Below, in pieces: positions 8,965-17,406 of a DNA stretch of 64,000 nt. Position numbers and translations under genes: made by a program. The stretch comes from Halocafeteria seosinensis. Lineage: Eukaryota > Sar > Bigyra > Bicosoecida. Below the pieces are notes generated by a model, which saw nothing but the letters and a program-made list of their open reading frames with translations, did not search any database and had not been told where the DNA came from. Position 1 is the stretch's first letter. The number at the start of each line of letters is the position of its first letter. The stretch covers positions 32,633 to 96,632 of the forward strand of contig LVLI01000085.1 of NCBI GenBank assembly GCA_001687465.1, in the 5' to 3' direction.

Positions 8965-10881
8965 TCAACGAAATATGCAAATGCCAGGGCGCAGAGCAGA
9001 GTCAGCGAAAGTTAGTTGCTCGCAACCACGAATAGATAACTTCTCCAAATTCGACAAATACCGAAAGCCAGAACCTGTCATTGTGGACTGATTACATCTA
9101 TGCATTGAGAGTGACTCCAAATTTGGCAAATGACGAAACACAGAATCGGTGATCTCGGACTGGTTGCAAGAGTCCATAAATAGCGACTTCAAATTCGACA
9201 AATGCCGAAAGCCAGAATCTGTCATTGTTGCTTGATTGCAACTATTCATTGAGAGTGACTCCAAATTTGGCAAATGACGAAACACAGAATCAGTGATCTC
9301 GGACTGGTTGCAAAAGTCCATAGATAGCGACTTCAAATTCGACAAATGCCGAAAGCCAGAATCTGTCATTGTTGCTTGATCGCAACTACCCATTGAGAGT
9401 GACTCCAAATTTGACAAATAACGAAACACAGAATCGGTGATCTCTAACTGGTTGCAAAAGTCCATAAATAGCAACTTCAAATTCGACAAATGCCGAAAGC
9501 CAGAATCTGTCATTGTTGCTTGATTGCAATTATCCATTGAGAGTGACTCCAAATTTGACAAACGACGAAACACAGAATCAGTGATCTCTGACTGATTGCA
9601 AGAGTCCATAGATAGCGACTTCAAATTCGACAAATGCCGAAAGCCAGAATCTGTCATTGTTGCTTGATTGCAACTATTCATTGAGAGTGACTCCAAATTT
9701 GGCAAATGACGAAACACAGAATCAGTGATCTCGGACTGGTTGCAAGAGTCCATAGATAGCGACTTCAAATTCGACAAATGCCGAAAGCCAGAATCTGTCA
9801 TTGTTGCTTGATTGCAACTATCCATTGAGAGTGACTCCAAATTTGACAAACGACGAAACACAGAATCAGTGATCTCTGACTGATTGCAAGAGTCGATGGT
9901 AAGAGACTTCAAATTCGACAAGTGCCAAAAGCCAGAATATGTCATTGTTGACTGATTACAGTTAGCCATGTGCAGTGAAGTCAGATTCGACAAATAACGA
10001 AAAGCAGAATCGGTGATCTCTGACTGGTTGCAAGAGTCCATGTCAAGCGACTTCAAATTCGACAAATGCCGAAAAGCAGAATCGGTGATAAGACGTTGAT
10101 TGGTGGAACTGAACCGCAATGATGTCAATTTTGCTAAGTGTTCGAACGCCGAATCCGTGATCTCGAACGCATTGCAGCGAATCACCGATAGCGACACCAA
10201 GTTGGACAGATGTTGAAACGCCACATCCGTGATCCTTGAATGATTACAATATACCATCGCAAATGACGTTAATTTGGACAGGTGCGCAAAGGCAAAATCT
10301 GGTATCTTGAGCTGTTGGCAAAACATCATTTCCAGTGACCTTAACTTCGGTAGATGTTGAAAGGCCGCATACGTGACCGATTGACTGCAACCATTCATCT
10401 TTAGCATCGTTAAGTTAGACAAATGTTGAAAGGCAGAATCCGTAAGCACTCCAGTAAGACGGTTCATATCCAATTTTGCTGACTTAACCGCAGGGGAAAG
10501 ACTAGCTAGCAACGTATCCCAGGGTTCTACACCAACTGTATTACTTTTGTCTACTAGATCTAGCTTGACGTGCCCAGAAAAGTTTGGAAACAGACAGCGA
10601 TTGGCTGTTTGACAAGTTTTCCTAGAAAGATTCAAATAACACTTAGGCCATGATAGTGAATGTGTCCATCTCTCCTCATCTTTGTTAGTCTTCCTTCTTT
10701 TAGCGTCATGGACATAAAAATATGGGTGACGTTGCTTCCGTGTTGTGGAATGTTTATCGCCACTGACACTAATATTTCCTGTAGCTACTATGTACCAATA
10801 GTCGTCCACAGTCTTCAGAAGATCCCCGCGAAGGCGGTACTGTAGCCACGTCTGCAAATAGACACGTAGCAACGATGCCAT
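8965..10881 (-). CDS. Leucine-rich-repeat protein with 24-residue repeats
   Basis: A single 638-codon frame without introns. Residues 1-140 are a unique, rather basic N-terminal region (no signal peptide or membrane segment seen) that I cannot assign; an F-box-like role is only a guess. From about 143 to 630 there are about 20 tandem repeats of 24 residues with consensus I/MTDSxFRHLSNLxSLSMDSCNQ. Every copy has the Cys-Asn LRR signature, as in cysteine-containing LRRs and protist BspA-like arrays. In the C-terminal dozen copies two repeat types alternate (SEITDSVF and ATMTDSGF), so the real unit there is 48 residues (144 bp). LRR arrays form curved ligand-binding surfaces; the ligand is unknown. 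The array ends abruptly after a partial repeat. The gene lies between inverted dispersed repeats, suggesting transposition or duplication of the locus. Confidence 0.8.
   Translation of the reverse strand: MASLLRVYLQTWLQYRLRGDLLKTVDDYWYIVATGNISVSGDKHSTTRKQRHPYFYVHDAKRRKTNKDEERWTHSLSWPKCYLNLSRKTCQTANRCLFPNFSGHVKLDLVDKSNTVGVEPWDTLLASLSPAVKSAKLDMNRLTGVLTDSAFQHLSNLTMLKMNGCSQSVTYAAFQHLPKLRSLEMMFCQQLKIPDFAFAHLSKLTSFAMVYCNHSRITDVAFQHLSNLVSLSVIRCNAFEITDSAFEHLAKLTSLRFSSTNQRLITDSAFRHLSNLKSLDMDSCNQSEITDSAFRYLSNLTSLHMANCNQSTMTYSGFWHLSNLKSLTIDSCNQSEITDSVFRRLSNLESLSMDSCNQATMTDSGFRHLSNLKSLSMDSCNQSEITDSVFRHLPNLESLSMNSCNQATMTDSGFRHLSNLKSLSMDSCNQSEITDSVFRRLSNLESLSMDNCNQATMTDSGFRHLSNLKLLFMDFCNQLEITDSVFRYLSNLESLSMGSCDQATMTDSGFRHLSNLKSLSMDFCNQSEITDSVFRHLPNLESLSMNSCNQATMTDSGFRHLSNLKSLFMDSCNQSEITDSVFRHLPNLESLSMHRCNQSTMTGSGFRYLSNLEKLSIRGCEQLTFADSALRPGICIFR
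9010..10452 (-). repeat. 72-bp tandem array (144-bp higher-order unit) coding for LRRs
   Basis: The DNA underlying the LRR domain is itself a tandem repeat. Blocks such as AGTGACTCCAAATTTGGCAA and AGCGACTTCAAATTCGACAA recur every 144 bp between about 9120 and 9900 with only scattered point differences. Copies toward 10450 have diverged strongly. The gradient shows recent expansion at the C-terminal-coding end by unequal exchange or slippage. Confidence 0.9.
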
Positions 10882-10930
10882 GTCTACGTTGTGATTTTTT
10901 CGCGCACGTTCTCTGTTCCCTATGCATTCA

Positions 10931-11020
10931 TCGCGTGTGTATCGCTCCTCGTTAAGAGGATGTGGTCAACTTCCCGGCCGGTGGGCTATCTGTCACATTT
11001 GTGTGTGTGTGTGTGTATCG
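10931..11020 (-). repeat. Dispersed repeat, right (inverted) copy
   Basis: Reverse complement of the element at 8651 and 63851. Read on the minus strand it has (CA)n, then GACAGATAGCCCACCGG, then the TTAACGAGGAGCG core. Over about 50 bases this copy is identical to the one at the window end. It lacks the GTTAAGCAGCGACGGGC tail present in the other two. With the left copy it brackets 2.2 kb containing only the LRR gene, with the (CA)n tracts at both outer ends. Confidence 0.8.
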
Positions 11021-11390
11021 GTATTGCTCCTACCGGAAGACGTGTCATCGCTACCTGAGTCGAAGGCGATTGAATATGGTTTTGGTCCATGAGTACATGG
11101 GTACAATACACGTCCCGGTGGGCTATCTGTCACATATGTGTGTGTGACAATACATGGTTCAAGAAGTGGAGAAAGTTACTTTCCAAAACTTCTGTTCAAA
11201 AGTTCACTTTGTATTCTTCTATCAACACTCTACATATACTGTACAGATTAGCGGCGTTTTGCCCATGAGACTAACGTCAGGATGATACAAAACACACACC
11301 ACGTGGCTGGGCTATACGGCCCTCATGCTCAGAATACTCGTAGTCGTATTGTAAGGGGTTACGCCGACCACAACTTGAGAATGTTCAGGC
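11021..11390. other. Intergenic, no gene seen
   Basis: Apart from the partial repeat at 11116-11146, this stretch between the LRR locus and the first direct repeat has no frame or motif I can support. Confidence 0.3.
11116..11146 (-). repeat. Partial copy of the dispersed repeat
   Basis: CGGTGGGCTATCTGTCACAT followed by (TG)n repeats the outer part of the element 100 bp after the right copy, without the TTAACGAG core. It is a short tandem remnant. Confidence 0.6.
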
Positions 11391-11932
11391 TTGACATATG
11401 TTCTCCTCGACCTATGACATCTGAGTATTGAAGCACTACAGCTGGGCTACGGGCCTACAGTGTCACCAGTTGTACATGGCACATGCCCAGCAGACAATGA
11501 TTAATGCTGCGTGGGTGGGATGGATGGAAATAGCTCTTGGGAAGTCGGATGGCGAGTGGAAGCTGTGGCCCTTTATGTGCTGTTTCGAGTTCAAGACTTT
11601 CATATCGGGGTAACATTTCTACGGGTGACCGGTCTGCCCGTTTTCCCAGATGAAATGCCTCGGTGTGTACAGATGTAGTCATGAATATATGTAGCGGAGT
11701 CCTCCGTTGCCAGGGTCAATTTACTTTCGAAACGAAGTTCCTTTGGTCACTTATGCAGTTTCATATTCACCTCTCAGCCCGTAGCTATCGTTGTAGTAGT
11801 ATGTATTATTTATGGCCTACCGGCTAAGTGGAAATGTAGTTGGGGGATCTTCGAGGATCTCCGCAGGGCCCTCCTGTATTGCCTACCAGCTATCGTGGGA
11901 CTCGCTTGCAATTACTGTTCTCTTTGCCCTCA
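11391..11932. repeat. Direct repeat, copy 1
   Basis: About 435 bp of this segment matches 13611-14035 in the same orientation, with scattered substitutions and small indels. Shared landmarks are CTATGACATCTGAGTATTGAAGC, the run around 11485-11520, TTCAAGACTTTCATATCGGGG and GATGAAATGCCTCGGTGTGT. Reading frames are not conserved between copies, so the repeat is non-coding. This copy carries an extra 105 bp at 11792-11896. Confidence 0.85.
11792..11896. other. 105-bp insertion with 9-bp flanking duplication
   Basis: This block interrupts direct-repeat copy 1 and is absent from copy 2. AGCTATCGT occurs at 11783-11791 and again at 11888-11896, while copy 2 has it only once. That is what a short insertion with a 9-bp target-site duplication leaves. 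A deletion between 9-bp repeats in copy 2 is the alternative. Confidence 0.6.
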
Positions 11933-12755
11933 GCGATTCTTCCGCACCTCCATAAACCCAACTCCACCGTCACAGCCGCCATGGGGTGTATGACCCTGAG
12001 AGGACATGCAAAATTCTTAAGGAAAACAACGCCTGATGGATTCCACCGTTGGAACCAGCCTGAGAACGGACCAACATTTCATGTCGAATTTGGGAGCTGG
12101 TCATACGTTCGGTAACTTCCTCTCGGATCAGCTACGTAGTTGCTTTGAATGTGCATCCTATTTCCCCTCCATAAGTTCATTTTCCTGTACAACACATTAG
12201 TACACAAGTTTAGCGCATGTGCCTCATCATTCTATTAAAAGAAGGCGTGTGCTATTTTTTGGTACTTAGTAACATTCATCATAGCGCTGTGTATCGACTC
12301 AGACACTCAGTAGCCTACGACCGATGAGGCGCTCACACACACGAGCAAAAGACGATAATGGAAATGCTGATGATGCACCAACTGGGGAGGAAGATAGTGA
12401 TATCATTAGTGTAGATGAGATGCCACAGGATCCCATGAGGAAGCACACAGGGACTCCACACCGTGTACAGTACTGCGAGCAGGGCTAATTACGGGTATGC
12501 CTCTCGTTCATTCACTTCCAATTTGCACCGGTGCAGCGAGAGTGGACCATCAGAGGAGACACAAGGAGAAGTATTCGACAGTGCAACAGATGTATCTACT
12601 TTGTCCACCCAGTGCTTCTACCGAGGCCTCAGCCTCCACGACGTCAAGTCGAGGAACGTGCATATCCGCGACCAACAACTTCGTACAAAATCAATGGGCA
12701 AGGATATTACGGTCTTTTTATTGGGTAGAGCGAAGCTTCAGAGGCATCATAACAG
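11933..12755. other. Region with unassigned open frames
   Basis: An ATG at 12324 opens a 54-residue acidic frame ending at 12488 (starts MRRSHTRAKDD, contains GEEDSDIISVDEM). Three further overlapping frames run to about 12860 in different phases; one carries a CNRC motif near 12575. They could be the decayed head and tail of a transposase-like protein, but I find no catalytic motif. A minus-strand AATAAA at about 12717-12722 is a plausible polyadenylation signal for the broken gene at 12756-13407. Confidence 0.3.
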
Positions 12756-13182
12756 TCAACATATGGGAAAACGACAGGCGCCCCCGACGACATTGTTTTC
12801 CTTCATGCATAATGAATAGGAAGCCACTCGGAGAGCCACCGAACTCGCAGCAAAATCGCTAGCCTCCTTAGGGCTATCAATACGAGCTATCGAGTTCGCC
12901 CTTAGCAAAGAGATGAGTTTTTTTCTCATTTCGAAATCCGAGTCAGCATCCAGAAGCAAAGTAAGAAGACTATTGACAAACAATAAAATTATGGATTCAG
13001 AAATAGCTTCCTACCTCAAGGGCCCTATATCTGTTTTTATGTCGACGACTCTTAAGGTTGATACAACCGGACCACCGGTATCCATACTACAAGTATCATT
13101 GACGTCTATGATTTCTCCAGCAACTCTTGCGTTTCAACGTCACTCGGAAACAGTTCCGGCTTTAGAGAATACCTATTTTTGC

Positions 13183-13229
<47 letters not shown>

Positions 13230-13407
13230 TGTGTAAGTGGGCAATTAAGCAAGAGACCACTCGTTGTCTTGTTCCGTTCGTTTTGTTGGTCACAATTTAC
13301 CTGCTGGCCATGATGAGTTGATCAGGAGACCAATCATCACCAGTCATGTAATACACGACTCGTTGTAAGGATGGACAGTAAGGTATCGGTTTACTTGGTG
13401 GTGGCAT
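12756..13407 (-). pseudogene. Decayed minus-strand gene of unknown family
   Basis: Three coding-like blocks on the minus strand line up with splice sites. Block 1: ATG at 13407 (MPPPSKPIPYCPSLQ...) to a GTAAAT donor after 13301. Block 2: from an AATAG acceptor near 13168, reading ...LKPELFPSDVETQ. The frame then hits a stop, and the sensible continuation (RVAGEIIDVNDTCSMDTGG...) is in another phase up to a GTAGGA donor near 13015. Block 3: 12972 down to 12756, ...LLTLLLDADSDFEMRKKL.... The intron between blocks 1 and 2 holds a long (CA)n tract beside its acceptor. The phase break argues for a pseudogene, unless a small intron was missed. I recognise no domain. Confidence 0.4.
13185..13223 (+). 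repeat. (TG)n microsatellite
   Basis: About 19 dinucleotide units, nearly perfect. It lies in the apparent intron of the broken minus-strand gene, just upstream of its acceptor, where it reads as (CA)n. Confidence 0.95.
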
Positions 13408-13610
13408 TGCCAAGAAACGAAGTCGCAGCAACTGGCTTGTTCAGTTCCAAGAGTTGCGGCACATTCCGGAAAAATGATTTATTGACATCCAGTCCAAGAA
13501 CTAACCGAGCGGTGGTCAACGAAGGAAGTCGTTAAGCCATAAAGCAGTTAGCTCGTTTCCCTTCGTTTGACCAAACGCTGATATCAAGCTGTTGCAAGCC
13601 ATCCGGGCAC
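13408..13610. other. Intergenic, no gene seen
   Basis: Upstream of the broken minus-strand gene. A minus-strand frame here carries an internal stop and no recognisable motif. Confidence 0.25.
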
Positions 13611-14035
13611 AATTGACGTACGTCCTCCCCGACCTATGACATCTGAGTATTGAAGCGCTACAGCTGGGCTACTGGCCTACAGTGTTACCAGCTGTATGAC
13701 ACATGCCCAGCAGACAATGATTAATGCTGCGTGGGTGGGTAGATGGAAATGGCTCTTGGGAAGTCGGATGGCGAGTGGAAGCTGTAACCCTTTATGTGCT
13801 GTTTCGAGTTCAAGACTTTCATATCGGGGTAACATTTCTACGGGGTCTCTCCTTCCCGTTTTCCCAGATGAAATGCCTCGGTGTGTACAGATGTAGTCAT
13901 GAATAGCGAAGTCCTCCGTTGCCAGGCTCAGTTTACTTTCAAAACGAACTTTTCCTTGGTTACTTATGCATTTTCGTATTCACCTCTCAGCCCGTAGCTA
14001 TCGTGGGACTCGCCCGCAATTACTGTTCTCTTTAC
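13611..14035. repeat. Direct repeat, copy 2
   Basis: Uninterrupted partner of the repeat at 11391-11932. Homology ends at about 14035, right at the putative donor site of the second exon of the neighbouring minus-strand cysteine-rich gene. No reverse transcriptase, gag or other element gene lies between the copies, so I do not call these LTRs. Confidence 0.8.
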
Positions 14036-14357
14036 CTTCCTGAATGGCTTCTTGAACTGTCATTCCGTCCTTATCTGAAGCCGCAGCGCATGCAGCGGAA
14101 GCTGCACATGTTTCCAATGTCTGTATACTATAACATGTAAAGATAAACGATGATGCAACTGGGTACTAAACGTGGCTATCACTTACGTCTAGACAAATAC
14201 ATTTTGCTTGGAGGTTAAGGCCTCCTCGAGAAACGCATCGGACGTAGGCGCCTTTACATAAATCCAGTTCATCTCTATCACATGCATGGGCTATGATAGC
14301 CCATGTGACGAATAAGAGAGCCTTAAATAAGTGTGCAATATTCATCGTGGACGCCAT
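14036..14357 (-). CDS. Small cysteine-rich secreted protein (partial model)
   Basis: Exon 1 (14357-14187, 57 codons) begins with a clear signal peptide: MASTMNIAHLFK, a hydrophobic stretch, then cleavage near AHA-C. A mature part follows with CDRDELDLC, CKGAYVRC and KCICLD, ending at a GTAAGT donor. Two acceptors are possible. CAG at 14121-14123 leads to TLETCAASAAC...KDGMTVQEAIQEG and a GTAAAG donor after 14036, so the gene would continue into the direct repeat. TATAG a few bases upstream instead gives a short exon ending ...MCSFRCMRCGFR and a stop. The cysteine spacing suggests a disulfide-bonded extracellular peptide. Function and full length are unknown. Confidence 0.5.
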
Positions 14358-14512
14358 TCAAAAGGGAGCAACAGGGCTACAAAACAACAAACATCTCCTT
14401 TGCAACCTCAATGACTGCTGGACGTACACTACTTGGGTAAATACATAGTCATTAGTATCCATTCAGATTTGACTATATTCAGTAGCTGCATGAGGAAAGG
14501 AAAAGACGAGAA

Positions 14513-15478
14513 ATGGCCCGAGCTTCCTCTACAGGAAGTGGGAGGAGTTCCACAGCCCAACAACGGAAGAAGAAGCGCCCCAATAGTGGTCCTACAAAGC
14601 ATGGGCAAGCTCAGGGAGAGTCCTCTGCCACAAGCGCCAGTGGTGTGCTCACGGAAGAGGAGCAACAAGCCGTCATTGAGTCTCTTTGGAGCGATGCAGA
14701 GACGTATTTCCTCTGGTGGAAAGTAGGTTTGCATTCACTCACTGCATTCATGCTCCCTTTACAAGTGCACAAGGGGCCCATTTTTTGTGTGTGACGGTTC
14801 ATCTCGACGTGCTGATACTGGTATTTTGTGTGTGTGTGTGTGTGCATGCAGCGTGTTTTACAAGGATTATCCCTGGTTTTCTGCCTAGGAACCCTCTATT
14901 TCGCTTCCTTACAGCTTTGGGAACCTTTTTCAGTATGTCATTTAGGTGGATACATGCCGTCTTCTACTCGTTTTCATTCCCAGGTTGTGGTGCAGATGGA
15001 GCATCAGTCGTTTTTTAAAGAGTCCATTACAGAGGCGCAGCTTTATTTGACGTACGCTATGCATTTAACTTCCTTTATACTCACGTTCGGCTTTGTCACG
15101 CGATTACCCACGCTGCGATTGATGAAAGAAGACTACGCCGTCTCCATACGGAGGCTCAAAGAGAAAACACCCCACCCCCGATGGTCCTCCAGAATTCGAT
15201 CCTACCTCCACATTGTCGATAAGAGGTACCTCTTCCGGACGGCTTTAGCGTTGGGCACAGCGCCCATCTTCTTTTGGGGATACGTGTTCGGACTCTCATG
15301 GATGGGGACAAAGGCTAACAACGTGGATATGGATTCCGTACCACCGCTCCTGTTTTGGCTTCCTTGCGCAAGTATATTTGTCACAGGTGCAGCTTTTCTA
15401 TGCGTTCATATGTACATGAACTTGGCAGATGAGATCAAAGGAATGGATCAGCTGAAATATGAACTGAAAGGGGCTTGA
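14513..15478 (+). CDS. Multi-pass membrane protein of unknown function
   Basis: Exons 14513-14722, 14852-14932 and 14984-15478 give about 261 residues. The first 45 residues are Ser/Lys/Gly-rich and hydrophilic, followed by the acidic EEEQQAVIESLW. Hydrophobic segments follow at about 72-95 (GLSLVFCLGTLYFASL), 118-140 (YAMHLTSFILTFGFV), 180-205 (TALALGTAPIFFWGYVF) and 220-245 (LLFWLPCASIFVTGAAFLCV), so four membrane spans are likely. The second intron is only 51 nt, in frame and stop-free; the first contains a (TG)n tract beside its acceptor. I do not recognise the family. The 3' end is 229 bp from the convergent ERD2-like gene. Confidence 0.7.
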
Positions 15479-15707
15479 AAGATTGTTAATGAGTCTACCA
15501 GTTGCTGCGCTCTACTAAGAGGGAAAAAAAGGGAGCAAAAGATACAAGTCTCGTTAGGGCCGCTTCTCAACCGTGCACAATTGCTGTTGACAAAATAGTT
15601 GTAGTTGAAGCACTCTCATGCCATCCGCTCCAAGCAAGCCAAGAAACAACTCAGGATGTCATGATTCCAGTTAGAAGTTATAGTCCCGTAGTCAAAGGAG
15701 AGGCCGC

Positions 15708-17082
15708 TTAGACAGGAAGTACAGAAAGTGCTTCGCCCCGCTTAGCAGCCGTGAGGTACATTCTAAAGTAGTTGCCCATGAGAACAAGTTGGGCAATCTG
15801 GGAAAGCATCACCATATACCCGGGATATGCTCTGCGGAAAACAATGGCGATTCTAAGCAACAGCTTCATGCAGCGGCGATGTTTGAACTTCGTCACTTAC
15901 GAAAGAAATGTCTGACTTGTAGAATCGTTGAGTTCACTGTATGACAGTAGCCAAAAGGATAGATGGAGCAACCGCGCTAAACCTAGAGCAAAGATGCTAT
16001 TTCCCAGCAATTCATCTATGACTCCTCCCTGCACCACATACACTCTTATGCCCTGTCCTCAAAAACAACATTGCAAAATAGACAACACACCTTCTTTTGA
16101 AACAGGTATAGTTGAGGAATAATTGCGACAGCCTCGAGGTAGAGGGAAAAGGCCCATGCTGTATCCGTGAAGAAGTTGCTATTGAGGCTCGGGTGGAACA
16201 ACTGCAACACAAGAGAACGAAGTGAACTCTCGACAAAACCCAATGACACGATTTTGTATATCATCCTACCAATGCGAGAACGTATGCGGGGACCACTAGC
16301 CAGACGACGCCGAACTTGTTAGGTACGTAGGGAGGAAAGTATCCGAACCTATCCACATTGACATTGTATGAATCCGATTTCCATTGGCCCAACGTCGACG
16401 CAATGTACATAATCAAGTACACCACTGTTGCAAAAGATATCACCTCTGTGGCCCGATAGAACCAATCCCCGGATCTGCAATACATCCAATAGCGTTATAG
16501 TTATGTGCGCGCCGTCTCGCCAGGACTAGATAGAGAACCTTACCGATCGTATGGAAGATACCCTTCAAAGATCAAGATCGAACATAGTCTACCTCCAAAC
16601 ACACAAGCATACGCTTGTAGCATCTTCAGGGAAATCCCTGCATCAGCAAATCAAGTTTCGTTATATTCAGAGCAAAGCACGATAATCCATGAAACTTGCA
16701 AGAAAGTTAGCAAGCGTTATAAACAATACCCCAAGCCTCGGATAAGAGTCCTCCTGGTTGAGACCGAGACTTAAGAGCCAAGCAGCCGTCCGTGCAAGGA
16801 GCTATCAATGTTCGCTTTGGACGTCAAAAGAATGGCGGAGAAGTATCAAGACCCACCTGTCGCTTTCCGTCGACTTCGTGTGCGTAATGCCAGGACAATG
16901 AACGCAAACGTCGTCAAAGCCGAGCCCAGTGTCATCAAGAAGGAAAAATCCTGGTCGCTTTCGAAATGCCACACGCAGAGCACGGCCAGACCTAAGAGAC
17001 TGTAGGAAATCACATTAAACTTATGATGCCTCCATAACGAAGCAATATCATGCTTCCGGTTCGTCGGCATCTCATCCATCAT
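15708..17082 (-). CDS. ERD2-like protein (KDEL-receptor family)
   Basis: Seven-span Golgi/ER protein of the family that returns HDEL/KDEL proteins to the ER. Six exons: 17082-16857, 16637-16544, 16474-16270, 16201-16091, 16028-15901 and 15831-15708, giving 295 residues. Family motifs appear in order: GISLKMLQAYACVFGGRL, the hydrophobic ATEVISFATVVYLIMY, FSLYLEAVAIIPQLYLFQ and FALGLARLLHLSFWLLSY. Classical receptors are about 212 residues. The extra N-terminal span (ISYSLLGLAVLCVW) and overall length match the plant-type ERD2-like group, whose ligands are not settled. Start MMDEMPTNRKHD is preferred to an in-frame ATG at 17184 because the intervening sequence is low-complexity. One intron is long (219 nt); the others are 62-69 nt. 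Confidence 0.88.
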
Positions 17083-17406
17083 TTTGCTTCGTTTCCCTCT
17101 TTTTTTTTGAGCGCACGCGAAAAAAGAAAAAGGATCGGCCCCTTTTCTCCCTCTTTGACGAGTGTGGTTCACCAACAATAGCACTCGGATACGCCGTGTA
17201 TCTATAGTATACGAGGTGAATGAAAGACCCCTCGCAAGACGACAATCTTTACTGCGACTTCAGATGGGGCGGGCGCACCCCGCCTTAAAACGCACCACCA
17301 GCCGCACCAGGCACGGTGGACGCCGTGCCATAGCAGAGTGAAGCAGTCTATTTGAGTTGATTTATCAAGTTTTCATAGGGGATTCGCCTCGTAGAAACAC
17401 GCAAAC
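17083..17406. promoter_or_regulatory. Shared upstream region of two divergent genes
   Basis: 324 bp between the starts of the ERD2-like gene and the LENG8-like gene, so presumably a bidirectional promoter. It includes a T10 tract near 17100 and a GC-rich hairpin near 17268 (GGCGGG, 5-base loop, CCCGCC). No coding signal. Confidence 0.4.

Noticed and set aside
11391-14035. LTR retrotransposon
   Set aside because: The direct repeats fit in spacing, but I found no primer-binding site, polypurine tract, reverse transcriptase, integrase or protease between them.
14828-14846. (TG)n in the membrane-protein intron as another copy of the dispersed repeat
   Set aside because: Only the dinucleotide tract is shared; none of the CCGGCCGG or TTAACGAG core is present.
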